Shown here: positions 1 to 8,212 of the stretch, piece by piece | Layout: each line of letters opens with the position of its first letter | Numbering within the stretch: the first letter of the stretch is position 1 | Origin: CAWGGS01 sp963822095 | GTDB taxonomy: Bacteria; Desulfobacterota; Desulfobulbia; Desulfobulbales; Desulfocapsaceae | Direction: 5' to 3' | NCBI GenBank assembly: GCA_963822095.1 | Contig: CAWGGS010000028.1 | Coordinates: 116,578 to 180,577, forward strand | Length of the DNA stretch: 64,000 nucleotides | Translations under genes and position numbers: made by a program | The notes under the pieces: generated by a model | Databases searched by the model: none | Seen by the model: the letters and a program-made list of their open reading frames with translations, nothing else | Told to the model about the DNA's origin: nothing

Positions 1-438
1 TTGTATCCCGTTCTTGAGACCGTCCGTCTGATGAAGGAGCTGGGAGTGTGGGTTGAGGTCACGACCCTGTTGATTCCCGGCCTCAATGATGATGAGGAGG
101 AACTGAGACGTCTGGCTTCCTTCATTGCCGATGTCGACTCGAAAATTCCCTGGCATGTTACCGCCTTTTACCCTACCTACAAAATGACCGATCGGCCACC
201 GACTCCGTTATCCACGCTACGAAAAGCCAGGCAGATCGGGGTGGACTGCGGCCTCTCTTTCGTTTATGAGGGCAATGTCCCGGGTGAAGGAGGCGAACGT
301 ACGAGCTGTCCTTCCTGCGGACGCGAGATCCTTCGCAGATTCGGTTTTCATATCAAGTCCAATCAATTAAAAGACGGGTGTTGTCCACAATGCGGTGCCG
401 ATATCCCAGGGGTGTGGGAGCGTGCGAATTTTGCCTAA
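1..438 (+). CDS. amrS: AmrS-type radical SAM protein, C-terminal part (partial at window edge)
   Basis: The frame is open at base 1, so only the last ~145 residues are present. They match the C-terminal half of the AmmeMemoRadiSam-system radical SAM enzyme, a relative of pyruvate formate-lyase activase: a TIM-barrel strand and helix region with 'LLIPGLNDD', then 'WHVTAFYPTYKM', then 'YEGNVPGEGGE'. A C-terminal tail carries two CxxC pairs (residues ~101-106 and ~127-132), as usual in this family. The N-terminal CxxxCxxC that binds the radical SAM cluster lies outside the window. The exact substrate of the family is not settled. The next gene is convergent, about 170 bases away. Confidence 0.85.
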   Translation: MYPVLETVRLMKELGVWVEVTTLLIPGLNDDEEELRRLASFIADVDSKIPWHVTAFYPTYKMTDRPPTPLSTLRKARQIGVDCGLSFVYEGNVPGEGGERTSCPSCGREILRRFGFHIKSNQLKDGCCPQCGADIPGVWERANFA

Positions 439-608
439 CCAGCATGGCTTGACCAGACCTGTCAGCCACAACATAATATGGAAGCCTGGCCCGCAAATTT
501 CATAAAAACACAAGGCAACGTGTGATGAGTGCCTTACCAGGGCCAGTGCTTCATAGAGACTTTCACATAAATCCAGATAAATCCTAGGAAGAATCATTTC
601 TCTGAAAC

Positions 609-1493
609 TCAGCAACCTCGTGGAGCCCCGCTTTTTTGGCGCACGGGCTTTTCTTTGAAAAGTCTGGCACTGATCTTGGTGAGCAGGATGGCGAAGAGCG
701 CTGCTGCACACCCGAGCAGAACATTGAAATAGGCTGGGGCAGCCAATGCCATCCGGATCAACATGGTGGAGAGGGCAAACCCTGAATTTCTGAAAACCGT
801 GTAGAAGGAAGGGTGGTAGCACTCCGATATAAGGACGATCAGAATATCGGTAAGAATCAGGATCGTGTAGAAATCATATAGAAAATCTGTATGCTCCTGA
901 TGGGTTGCCCACATCCAAACGTTGTTTATTCCAAGATAGATGAAGACCAGCAACAGGATCAGGGCGATGCCTTTTTTTGCCGATACAAAGCTGAAAAGAT
1001 CGGCAGGTTTCATTGCCTCTTCCGAGGCGCGTCCCTGAACCAGATAATAGTATCCCAGCAAGGCAAAAACCAACAGTGCTCCAAAGCCGTCCGAGACGAT
1101 ATGCAGTATCGTCTCCTGATTGCCGGTAAAGGAGATGGGCTCAGGGAATTGAGCCAATGATTTGAAAGCATTACGCATCAGGATAAGCGAGAGGATCTCA
1201 AACTGTTTCCCGACTGAGCGGGAGAAGGAGCAGGGAAGGGTGAAGACCAGGCTTATCACTTCCAGGATCAGCACAACGGTGAAGGCGGCCTGAACAGCAT
1301 AAAAATGATTGTTCGGGATCAATCCCTTGACCGCGGACGGCATCAATCCTTGTCTTTTGAGTTCGATGCTCAGAAGACCCAACAAAAAGAAGAGAACCAG
1401 GGCAATAGAGATTTTTCGATGCATTCTCTCATGTTCCCAGGCATAGTGGAGAGGATCGAAAAGGAAGGTTATTTTTTCGTAAAGAAAGTACAT
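609..1493 (-). CDS. Multi-pass membrane protein of unknown function
   Basis: 294 residues with about six hydrophobic segments (around residues 27-45, 66-90, 135-150, 173-192, 208-222 and 240-272), a short cytoplasmic N-terminus and a basic C-terminal tail rich in Lys, Arg and Pro. I see no catalytic motif and do not recognise the family. The start ATG lacks a strong ribosome-binding site, so the first ~20 residues are uncertain. It is divergent from nothing obvious: the genes downstream and upstream are separate transcription units, with metF more than 100 bases upstream on the same strand. Confidence 0.7.
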   Translation of the reverse strand: MYFLYEKITFLFDPLHYAWEHERMHRKISIALVLFFLLGLLSIELKRQGLMPSAVKGLIPNNHFYAVQAAFTVVLILEVISLVFTLPCSFSRSVGKQFEILSLILMRNAFKSLAQFPEPISFTGNQETILHIVSDGFGALLVFALLGYYYLVQGRASEEAMKPADLFSFVSAKKGIALILLLVFIYLGINNVWMWATHQEHTDFLYDFYTILILTDILIVLISECYHPSFYTVFRNSGFALSTMLIRMALAAPAYFNVLLGCAAALFAILLTKISARLFKEKPVRQKSGAPRGC

Positions 1494-1613
1494 GATATAA
1501 AGGTGTTATTTGGAATACTGGCTGAAATGTATTCCTGAGAGTTTTTCCCCAATGGATTCGGGTGGTATCCCGGTTGTCCCGGGGCATCAGACCCGTGTTT
1601 GTCTATATGCTGG

Positions 1614-2438
1614 TTAGGTCAGGAGAGATGCCAGCACTTCAAAATGGTCAAAGGGTGGCATGACGCAGGCCCCTTTAAATCGTTCTTTGGCGATCTGCAG
1701 CATGTCCCTGGCGTTGGCTATTCCTTCGGTTACCGTATCGTCTGCCTTTTCCATACGGGCTCGTATCTGATCCGGAACGGTGATTCCTGATACCTTGGTG
1801 TGGAGGAATTCGGCGTGACGAAAGGTTCGCAAGGGCAGAATTCCCATAATCACCGGTATATCGATGTGCTTGACCGCATCGGCAATAGCTTCGGCTCCGG
1901 TTTGGTCGTACACCGGCTGGGTTACAGCGAACTGAGCCCCTGACGTTGCTTTTTCCTCGAGCCGTCGCACCGCCCTGTCGAATCCGCCACTCAATTCGGG
2001 TTTGGTGTCAAAGACAACCCCGGTAAAAAGCCCTGATTCACGGGCCATGCCGATTAGATCACAGACGTTCACATCGCCGACATGGGAGACGATGCCTCGG
2101 TCCAAAAGGGCGATTTGATCTCCGGTGGCGACCATTACCGTATTGATTCCCAAGGCCTTGGCCCCCCATAATTCACCTTGAACGGCAATCCGATTGTGGT
2201 CGCGGATGGTACAATGGAGGATGGCGGGACGATCCACCCTGGTCTGGATCAGGTGACAGGTGACCATGGCGCTCATTCGTGATTTTGCCACCGGGTTAGT
2301 GGCAACACTGAAACCGTCAAAGGAAAGCTTGCTAAGGGTCGCTAGTTGATCAAGCAGTGGGGTTGGATCCGGTCCGCCGGGAGGAACGACTTCGACGGTG
2401 ATGATAAACCGGTCTTTGTCGGCAAATAAAGTTTCCAT
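1614..2438 (-). CDS. metF: Methylenetetrahydrofolate reductase family protein
   Basis: 274 residues, the usual length for the (beta/alpha)8 flavoprotein that reduces 5,10-methylene-THF to 5-methyl-THF. Seen: the N-terminal 'ITVEVVPPGG' strand (the family's catalytic-Glu 'E-P' strand), 'DGFSVATNP', 'ILHCTIRDHNR' (T-x-R-D-x-N-R type flavin/folate motif), 'ALGINTVMVATGD' and 'GAQFAVTQPVYD' (Q-P/Y-D substrate motif). All are collinear with MetF. In sulfate reducers this enzyme can serve methionine synthesis or the Wood-Ljungdahl methyl branch; no other gene of that pathway is adjacent, so the role is open. ATG at 2438 follows an AGAGG ribosome-binding site. The cysteine-rich MetV partner is not visible nearby. 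Confidence 0.88.
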   Translation of the reverse strand: METLFADKDRFIITVEVVPPGGPDPTPLLDQLATLSKLSFDGFSVATNPVAKSRMSAMVTCHLIQTRVDRPAILHCTIRDHNRIAVQGELWGAKALGINTVMVATGDQIALLDRGIVSHVGDVNVCDLIGMARESGLFTGVVFDTKPELSGGFDRAVRRLEEKATSGAQFAVTQPVYDQTGAEAIADAVKHIDIPVIMGILPLRTFRHAEFLHTKVSGITVPDQIRARMEKADDTVTEGIANARDMLQIAKERFKGACVMPPFDHFEVLASLLT

Positions 2439-2622
2439 TCAGGCCTCTTTCCATTGTTTTTATGAGAGTGACAAAAGGGGATGGATGGGAATTACTATTT
2501 CGTCATCTCGTTGTTTAATAAAATATATGGGGGAGTTTATATAATTCTACCCTGCGGCCTCATTTTTTGGAAATTTCTTTTTTATATTTCTGCGTAAAGC
2601 ATGCAGCACGACTTAGCAGTCT

Positions 2623-3375
2623 TTATCGTTTCAACAACGCGTTGATTCGTCCACGGGTCTCATCCGTTTGCAATAACTCGCTGAAAGCTTTGAGTTCTTC
2701 GACGATCACCCTTTCAATGTCGGGATGTGAGGCGCGCATGAGCTCCTTGGTGGCCATAAGAGATGCCAATGGTTGCTGGAGGAGTTGTTGTATATAATCC
2801 TCTGCCGCTTCCGCTGCCTTGCCTGGATCTGCCACTTTGTTAATCAGCCCCCAGGAAAGGGCTTCGTCAGCGGAAAAGAACCGGCCTGTCAGCAGCACTT
2901 CCCTGGCCATCTTTTGGCCAATTGCCTGGGGAAGGAGAACGCTGGAACTTCCCTCCGGTCCAACACCCAGATTGACAAACGGGACCCGGAATTTTGTCTT
3001 GCTGGAGGCGATAACGATATCACAGTGGAGTAAAATTGTCGTGCCAATGCCGACAGCTACGCCCTCGACAGCGGCGACAAGGACTTTCTTCAGATTTGCT
3101 ACAGTACTGAAAATGTCCTTCACACATTCCATAAGCTGCAGCTGCTCGCCACCAACCAGATCTGAAAGATCGTTCCCCGCAGTGAATTGACCACCTTCGC
3201 CTTGTAAAACGATGATGTGGCAATCGGGTGACGCATCTGCGGACTGTAATGCCGATATGAGTTCCAGATAGGTTTTGATTCGGATAGCATTGAGCTTATC
3301 CGGTCTGTTGATTGAAATCCTGGCAACCCTGTTTTCATACCGAATGCTGATATCTGTATATTCTGTAGATCCCAT
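2623..3375 (-). CDS. Enoyl-CoA hydratase/isomerase family protein
   Basis: Crotonase-fold protein of about 250 residues. Seen: 'RVARISINRPDKLNAI' (N-terminal beta strand and A-helix), 'GGQFTAGNDLSDL' (oxyanion-hole loop), 'VEGVAVGIGTTILLHCD' (second oxyanion strand) and 'PEGSSSVLLPQAIG'. A Glu in the 'GPEG' segment occupies one usual catalytic position. The frame opens 12 codons earlier, but an AAGGGAGGAG ribosome-binding site sits just before the ATG at 3375, which decides the start. The substrate cannot be read from sequence; CoA-ester hydration or isomerisation in fatty or aromatic acid breakdown is typical. It stands alone, about 180 bases upstream of metF on the same strand. Confidence 0.88.
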   Translation of the reverse strand: MGSTEYTDISIRYENRVARISINRPDKLNAIRIKTYLELISALQSADASPDCHIIVLQGEGGQFTAGNDLSDLVGGEQLQLMECVKDIFSTVANLKKVLVAAVEGVAVGIGTTILLHCDIVIASSKTKFRVPFVNLGVGPEGSSSVLLPQAIGQKMAREVLLTGRFFSADEALSWGLINKVADPGKAAEAAEDYIQQLLQQPLASLMATKELMRASHPDIERVIVEELKAFSELLQTDETRGRINALLKR

Positions 3376-3408
3376 TGTTCTCCTCCCTTTTTTGTTGGAA
3401 AGCGACAC

Positions 3409-3856
3409 AACTCGTAAGAGAGAGCGTCACGATCACAGCAGGAAAAGTATCGTGTTAAATGCGAGACAATAGTACTCTGTATGGCACTTTAACGTAAACG
3501 TCAATAAAAAGGTACTCGATCAACCCTATGCTCACAAGGAAAAAATGCAAGTGACCAATAAAGGTCATCTGCTTCCCTGAATATACCGGGGTATCGGGTA
3601 AAATATCGGGTGTGATTTTGATGGCACTTCGGCACCTCGTTTGGTATTCTCTCGGGTCATGAAAGAGGGGACTCCTTGAAGTTGTTTTCTCAATGATTAA
3701 CATTTCGGTGATAGAACCTTTTGGTTTTTTTTCGTCATCTATTTACAGTAATTATCAGCTATATGACCCTCGTTGACCGAATTGAAGGCAGGAGAAAAGG
3801 CGGATGTCGAAACGGCAATGTGAGGAAATCGAGCAGATGTGCTTCAGGAGGCTGGG
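3409..3856. other. Intergenic stretch without a convincing gene
   Basis: AT-rich. Short open frames exist on both strands (for example 3455-3703 minus), but none has a ribosome-binding site, plausible composition or a recognisable product. Confidence 0.5.
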
Positions 3857-4036
3857 ATGCCAGATACACCAATCAAGGTGGAGTTCACCACGGAATTCAG
3901 AATATGTCCTTCGTGCGGCTATCGTGACGGTTTCCACTCCGTCTTCAAAAAAGAAGATGGAATGATAAAATGGCTGTTTATCTGTCCGTCGTGTCATGAG
4001 CTGTTCGACCTCGGGTTCACAGCAGGGCAGGGCTAA
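3857..4036 (+). CDS. Small zinc-ribbon-like protein
   Basis: 59 residues with two CPxC knuckles, 'CPSCGY' near residue 18 and 'CPSCHE' near residue 44, the spacing expected for a single zinc ribbon. An AGGAGG ribosome-binding site ends a few bases before the ATG at 3857, which supports this start over an upstream in-frame one at 3839. Function is unknown; such ribbons are often nucleic-acid or protein adaptors. It lies 74 bases upstream of the TerB-like gene on the same strand and may share its transcript. Confidence 0.6.
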   Translation: MPDTPIKVEFTTEFRICPSCGYRDGFHSVFKKEDGMIKWLFICPSCHELFDLGFTAGQG

Positions 4037-4109
4037 GCGTATGGACGGCAAACGCAATCTTCCGCTAAAGTCTGGTCATACCGCAGATACGTTTCTATAG
4101 GGGATATGG

Positions 4110-4565
4110 ATGCTTGGTTTAATCAAAAAAGTAATGGGGGATAAGCCGAAAAAAGACCGTGGGGCAGTGACCATTGGGGATGAAGCCCATATTGCCCTGT
4201 GCGTGCTTATGCTGGAGGCGGCATATGCTGATGGCCAGTGTTCCAAGGAGGAAATGAACTACGTTTTCTCAACGTTGGAGGCTCAGAGCGGTGTCGGCCG
4301 CGGGGAACTCGAAGCACTAATCGACATTGCCTACCGGAAGCGGAACGATGCCGTTGATCTGTTCAAATTCACCCGTTACCTGAACCAGCACTATACCAAG
4401 GAGCAGAAGCTGGAGGTGATGGAATCTGTCTGGCGGGTCATCCTCGCTGACGGACACCTTGAAGCCCACGAAGATCAGTTCGCCCACAAGCTCGCCAATC
4501 TGCTGCGCCTGACCCACAAAGAATTGATCGACGCCAAGATCAAGGCCCGGCAACAGCTAAACTGA
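4110..4565 (+). CDS. TerB-like (tellurite resistance family) protein
   Basis: 151 residues. The core (about residues 25-145) is the all-helical TerB fold: 'LCVLMLEAAYADGQCSKEEMNYV' and later 'VWRVILADGHLEAHEDQFAHKLANLLRL' are the two acidic 'A-D-G-x-x-x-x-E' metal-binding repeats of the family. TerB domains are cytoplasmic Ca-binding modules linked to stress and membrane-associated processes; the name does not prove tellurite resistance. A bidirectional terminator hairpin follows and the next gene is convergent. Confidence 0.8.
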   Translation: MLGLIKKVMGDKPKKDRGAVTIGDEAHIALCVLMLEAAYADGQCSKEEMNYVFSTLEAQSGVGRGELEALIDIAYRKRNDAVDLFKFTRYLNQHYTKEQKLEVMESVWRVILADGHLEAHEDQFAHKLANLLRLTHKELIDAKIKARQQLN

Positions 4566-4581
4566 ATACCCTGTTTGCCAA

Positions 4582-4608
4582 ATTGCCTTTTTGTCACTTA
4601 AAGGCAAT
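4582..4608. terminator. Bidirectional terminator hairpin
   Basis: Inverted repeat ATTGCCTTT...AAAGGCAAT with a 9-base loop between two convergent genes. T-rich and A-rich flanks allow function on both strands. It overlaps the last few codons of the minus-strand gene. Confidence 0.6.
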
Positions 4609-5808
4609 ACTTCTGGGAATTTCGGCCTGCTCTTTTCTGACCGGAAGATACCAGAGCCCGCCGTCAATAATCATCAAGGTCCCGGCCAGCCCAAGGACGA
4701 TATCGATGACGGTGAAGAGCCCTCTGCCGAAAAAGATAATCAATCCAATCCCGATGCTGATAAAGGAAAAACCTGTGCGGATGAATGCCAGTCCGGTCCT
4801 GGCGCGGGAGTATATCGTCCGATAACAGGCGGCGACGGTTCTCTGAGCAGCCAGGACGTTGCGTTCGTGTACATACATGGTTCGTATTTTGCTTGAAGAC
4901 GATGGGTAGAGGATGGTGCAATAGTCGGCGAGAAGAGAGCTGAGTCTTGCCAGCATTGTTTCATTTTTCTTCAAGGCGTCATCTCGGTTTGCCTGGTAAT
5001 GATAGGCTTCCAGAAAGCGAATTGTCGCCGAAGTGACTTTAACAATGGTCTGGTTTTGCGGAGGACTCATCCTGGATTTCCTTACCCGTAGATAACTCGG
5101 GAGTCCCAATGAGCAGATGACAAGACCCAGAACCAAAATTGCCGAATAGATATAGAGATTAAGAGAATTGCCGGCACCTTCCCTCTTGAAAAGGGCGTCC
5201 GCGATCGCAATCGTTCCCAATCCCCAGCGGAGATATGCAAGCCCCGAACGCGCCTCTGCTAATTCGGTTCGATAGCAGGCAAGTCGTGTTCGCCACTGGG
5301 CCATGGTGGTCCGCCAATAGGCCAGATCAGTCCTTTCGGTGCCTGTCAGATGCCCTGGTTCATCATGGAGGAAGTCCTGGATAAACCAGCGTATATCCTC
5401 TTCGAGAGCGACCCTGAATTCGTACCGCTCGGCTTCGAGGTACTGTAGGCACTCCTCTCTGATGTCCCGGCTTTCCGGATCATTCGCCGCAATCACGACC
5501 GTCCCGTCTTCGGATCGTATCACAGGCATCCAGAGGCTTTTGGAAAGAACTGCTGCATCGAGTTTTTTTAAAAGCTCCGGAGGGATTGGAAGGCGTTCAT
5601 CGTATTCGATGTACGGACAATCGTATTGTTTTGAAAGGGCCTGAAGCAAGAGGTATTTGGGGATGCGTTTTTCAGTCAGGAGTAACCTCTCCAGGCTGAC
5701 TCCTCTGGCTCGTGAGTCGAGTTTCGCTTTGTTGAGCTGCTCGGAGCTGATTGCTCCCCAGTGTGTCAATATATCAAATTTTGGCATTTCCTGATCAGTT
5801 TCCATCAT
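4594..5808 (-). CDS. MshEN-like domain plus two DUF202-like membrane modules
   Basis: About 404 residues. The N-terminal ~140 residues resemble the GspE/PilB N-terminal (MshEN-type) domain: a short helical lobe, 'LLLQALSKQYDCPYIEYDE', then 'LWMPVIRSEDGTVVIAANDPES'. Two DUF202-like units follow, each with a run of Arg-rich helices ('ACYRTELAEARSGLAYLRWG' and 'YSRARTGLAFIRTGFSF') leading into a pair of membrane segments. There is no ATPase domain. The gene starts inside the 3' end of its upstream paralogue, so the pair is translationally coupled; ATG 5808 or TTG 5817 could be the start. Function unknown. MshEN domains can bind cyclic-di-GMP, so a membrane sensor is possible, but the binding residues were not verified. 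Confidence 0.7.
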   Translation of the reverse strand: MMETDQEMPKFDILTHWGAISSEQLNKAKLDSRARGVSLERLLLTEKRIPKYLLLQALSKQYDCPYIEYDERLPIPPELLKKLDAAVLSKSLWMPVIRSEDGTVVIAANDPESRDIREECLQYLEAERYEFRVALEEDIRWFIQDFLHDEPGHLTGTERTDLAYWRTTMAQWRTRLACYRTELAEARSGLAYLRWGLGTIAIADALFKREGAGNSLNLYIYSAILVLGLVICSLGLPSYLRVRKSRMSPPQNQTIVKVTSATIRFLEAYHYQANRDDALKKNETMLARLSSLLADYCTILYPSSSSKIRTMYVHERNVLAAQRTVAACYRTIYSRARTGLAFIRTGFSFISIGIGLIIFFGRGLFTVIDIVLGLAGTLMIIDGGLWYLPVRKEQAEIPRSIAFK

Positions 5809-7447
5809 TGTCAACAACAGTTTTTTTCCAACGACATGTTGGGGTGCTGTAATCGGGAACTGCTATCTCCATATCTTCCCGGCAGTAGGGGTAGGTGGCC
5901 GTCACCTTTTCCGCCGGAATCGCCCAGTAGTAACCGTCTGCGATAAGAAACAATCCTGCCAGCATAAGAAGGATGTTGAACATCGCCCATACGGACTCTG
6001 AAAAACCAAAAAAGACCATAAGGCCTGCCCCTACGGCTATGATGCTTATGCCTGTTCGGATAAAGGCCAGGCCTGTTCTGGTCCTGGACATGACTGTGCG
6101 TACCCGGGCCATAACGCAGCGCCTTTCGGCGAGCAGTGTCCTCTCGAGAGCCAGGCCGGTGGTTGCCCATATTCCGGGAAGATGAGAACCTTCGACAGGC
6201 GGTCCGTTCCTCTCTTGGCCGGTGCCTTTACGCCTATGATGAAAAGGCAGGATAAGGTCCCAGATGCTCTCTTTCCCGCTCATGCGACGGACAGTCTTGA
6301 AGCTTTTTATGCCGGCGCTTCGTCCCTTGAAATACCAAAAGAGACCTTCCGCCGACATGATAACTCCCACCGCGATAAAACTAATATCGAATACCGTCCA
6401 GCCGCTTTTGGGAAAATGCCTGACCAAAGCTATCCCTATACCTGCCAAGGCCACCCCGGTTCGGGTGAATGCAAGACCGTTTCTGGTTTTGGCCAGCACT
6501 GTCCTGTTGCCCGCCAGGGCTGTTCGTTCTTCTGCCAAATCGGCCCGGTCGCAGGCAACAAATCTTCTCCTCATAACCGGCGATAAAAGGTCCCAGTTTT
6601 CCCGCAGCCGTTTGGCCCCTTCCACAATGTCTGAGCGCTTGAAAATGGGATTATCCTCTTCAAGAGATACGGAAAGAACGCTTGTTCCACCTGTCGACTC
6701 TGTTGAAGACGTGTCGATGGATTCATGCATTGCAGGGCGTGACGACATATACCATCTTATGCCGTCGACGATCATTGCCAGGCCGACAAGGGCAAAGGGG
6801 ATCTCCAGGACGACCCAGAAGCTGTTTCCGAAAATTCGAAGAAAGGTTAGTGAAATCGCAATGAAAGCCAAACCGGTCCGGATAAAGGCGAGTCCGGTTC
6901 GTCCCTTGGAAAAAAGAGTCCGATACTGGGCGTAGGCAGAACGTCGATAGGCAAGAAAGACCCTGTCGAGAGCCAGAGGCGTTCTTCCTCCTGAGGAGGA
7001 GAAACCGGGATTCAGATCGAAGCTGTTCTCGATGATCCGAATAATATCGGCTGCAAAAGCAACCCGAAAATGGATCGTTTGAACTCCCAGTGTGTTTTTG
7101 ATATCCTCTGTCAGATTTGGGGCACCGGGGTCGTAGGCAACGACTTCGGTACTGTCTTCCGTAACAGAAAGAGGGAACCACAGGGCACGCTTATGCTTTC
7201 CCAAATGGAGTTTCTTGACCAGGAAGTCGGGGGGAGTGAGATCTTCGTCGTATTCTACAAATGGGCAATTGAAAAACCTGGAGAGGCAGAAAAGGATTTC
7301 ATGGCGGGAAATACCTCTATTAAGCAGCAGGTCTTCCGGAAATCTTCCGGTGGATCCAGACGAGGTTACGATATCGCTCAACTCATCTGCTGCCAGTAAG
7401 CCTTTGTCTACAAGCTCTTGGAACCTCGTTTCAGATAGTATGTCCAA
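5795..7447 (-). CDS. MshEN-like domain plus three DUF202-like membrane modules
   Basis: 550 residues, paralogous to the gene downstream. The N-terminal ~150 residues are GspE-N/MshEN-like ('LFCLSRFFNCPFVEYDEDL', then 'ALWFPLSVTEDSTEVVAYDP'). Three repeats of an Arg-Thr-rich DUF202-type unit follow, each ending in 'TGLAFIRTG' or a close variant and two membrane spans (around residues 195-240, 335-375 and 480-520). Basic and Ser/Thr-rich linkers separate them. DUF202 proteins normally carry one such unit of about 100 residues. The TTG start at 7447 has GGAGGAG just upstream. I infer an inner-membrane protein with a cytoplasmic sensory head; no substrate can be named. Confidence 0.72.
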   Translation of the reverse strand: MDILSETRFQELVDKGLLAADELSDIVTSSGSTGRFPEDLLLNRGISRHEILFCLSRFFNCPFVEYDEDLTPPDFLVKKLHLGKHKRALWFPLSVTEDSTEVVAYDPGAPNLTEDIKNTLGVQTIHFRVAFAADIIRIIENSFDLNPGFSSSGGRTPLALDRVFLAYRRSAYAQYRTLFSKGRTGLAFIRTGLAFIAISLTFLRIFGNSFWVVLEIPFALVGLAMIVDGIRWYMSSRPAMHESIDTSSTESTGGTSVLSVSLEEDNPIFKRSDIVEGAKRLRENWDLLSPVMRRRFVACDRADLAEERTALAGNRTVLAKTRNGLAFTRTGVALAGIGIALVRHFPKSGWTVFDISFIAVGVIMSAEGLFWYFKGRSAGIKSFKTVRRMSGKESIWDLILPFHHRRKGTGQERNGPPVEGSHLPGIWATTGLALERTLLAERRCVMARVRTVMSRTRTGLAFIRTGISIIAVGAGLMVFFGFSESVWAMFNILLMLAGLFLIADGYYWAIPAEKVTATYPYCREDMEIAVPDYSTPTCRWKKTVVDNDGN

Positions 7448-7496
7448 CCACTCCTCCGAAGGAGATAAATAAAGTACGAGAGGGAGTTAACGTTAC

Positions 7497-7542
7497 CCCG
7501 GATTCCTCGTTTCCAGCCATGCAGGTTCAAGAGGAATCCGGG
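7497..7542. repeat. Perfect 12-bp inverted repeat (CCCGGATTCCTC)
   Basis: CCCGGATTCCTC at 7497-7508 pairs with GAGGAATCCGGG at 7531-7542 across a 22-base loop. It lies between two minus-strand genes and could terminate the small Cys-rich gene upstream, although no T-tract follows. Its sequence resembles the CCGGATTTCTC motif found at four other places in the window. Confidence 0.55.
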
Positions 7543-7629
7543 CTTAAACAGAGAGTCAAACAACATCTGTCACCTGTCTCTGCTGATGTGTTTACAAGCA
7601 AAATTGATAAGGCAGTTGTTCTCGAGCAG

Positions 7630-7839
7630 TTAGATGATTCTGCTTGGTTTGCATAGATTCTGAGGGTTTGCAGAAATATTTCCACAGATGCAGGAATATT
7701 TCATGTCCGAAAGCTTTTCATCGCAAACATCGGCATCAGGGATGCTGCATGCTTTTCTATTATATTCTTCGTTAATGGGCTTGCAAATACCGTTTGAATC
7801 ATCTGTGACCACGCCACAGTTCCGACAGATATAGGCCAT
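7630..7839 (-). CDS. Small cysteine-rich zinc-ribbon-like protein
   Basis: 69 residues with four Cys-containing knots: 'CRNCG' (residues 5-9), single Cys at ~19 and ~31, 'CICG' (~50-53) and a final Cys in the tail. A TAAGGAG ribosome-binding site precedes the ATG at 7839. The pattern suggests one or two bound metal ions. Family not recognised. It is a single-gene unit on the minus strand. Confidence 0.6.
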   Translation of the reverse strand: MAYICRNCGVVTDDSNGICKPINEEYNRKACSIPDADVCDEKLSDMKYSCICGNISANPQNLCKPSRII

Positions 7840-8212
7840 GGTATTTCTCCTTATCTACATGTTACAAGTACCGTTTTGCTGCTCGGCCTTTTGTTTATAG
7901 TTGCCAGCGGAAAAGTCCGTCAGTTGCATGAAACGTGTTAGTTTCTTAAATGAAAGAAATAAGCGGGAAGGTCAAGCTTGTCAACTGAGGGGAGATCGCG
8001 GGGTGCATACGTTTTAAGAGTTGAATATCGATTTGTTCCATGAAAATAATTACATTTCTTTTACGCTGTTTTGATTACAATAGAATCTCCTTCGGGTGGA
8101 TTAGTGGACAAGGCGTTGGCAGAATCTCTCAGGGTTGTGGCAACTAGCCGTTGGTTTGAGGTTGCATGGTGCCATTTCCCGGGAGAAAAATTTAGAAGAT
8201 AAGGAGTTTACA
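7840..8212. other. Intergenic stretch
   Basis: Separates divergent units (small Cys-rich gene, minus; pepT, plus) and so must hold both promoters. I see no clear operator, riboswitch or hairpin. Confidence 0.5.

Noticed and set aside
3455..3703. 82-codon minus-strand frame
   Set aside because: No ribosome-binding site, no recognisable domain and weak composition.
4110..4565. Tellurite resistance determinant
   Set aside because: Only a TerB-like domain is present; no other ter genes are nearby.
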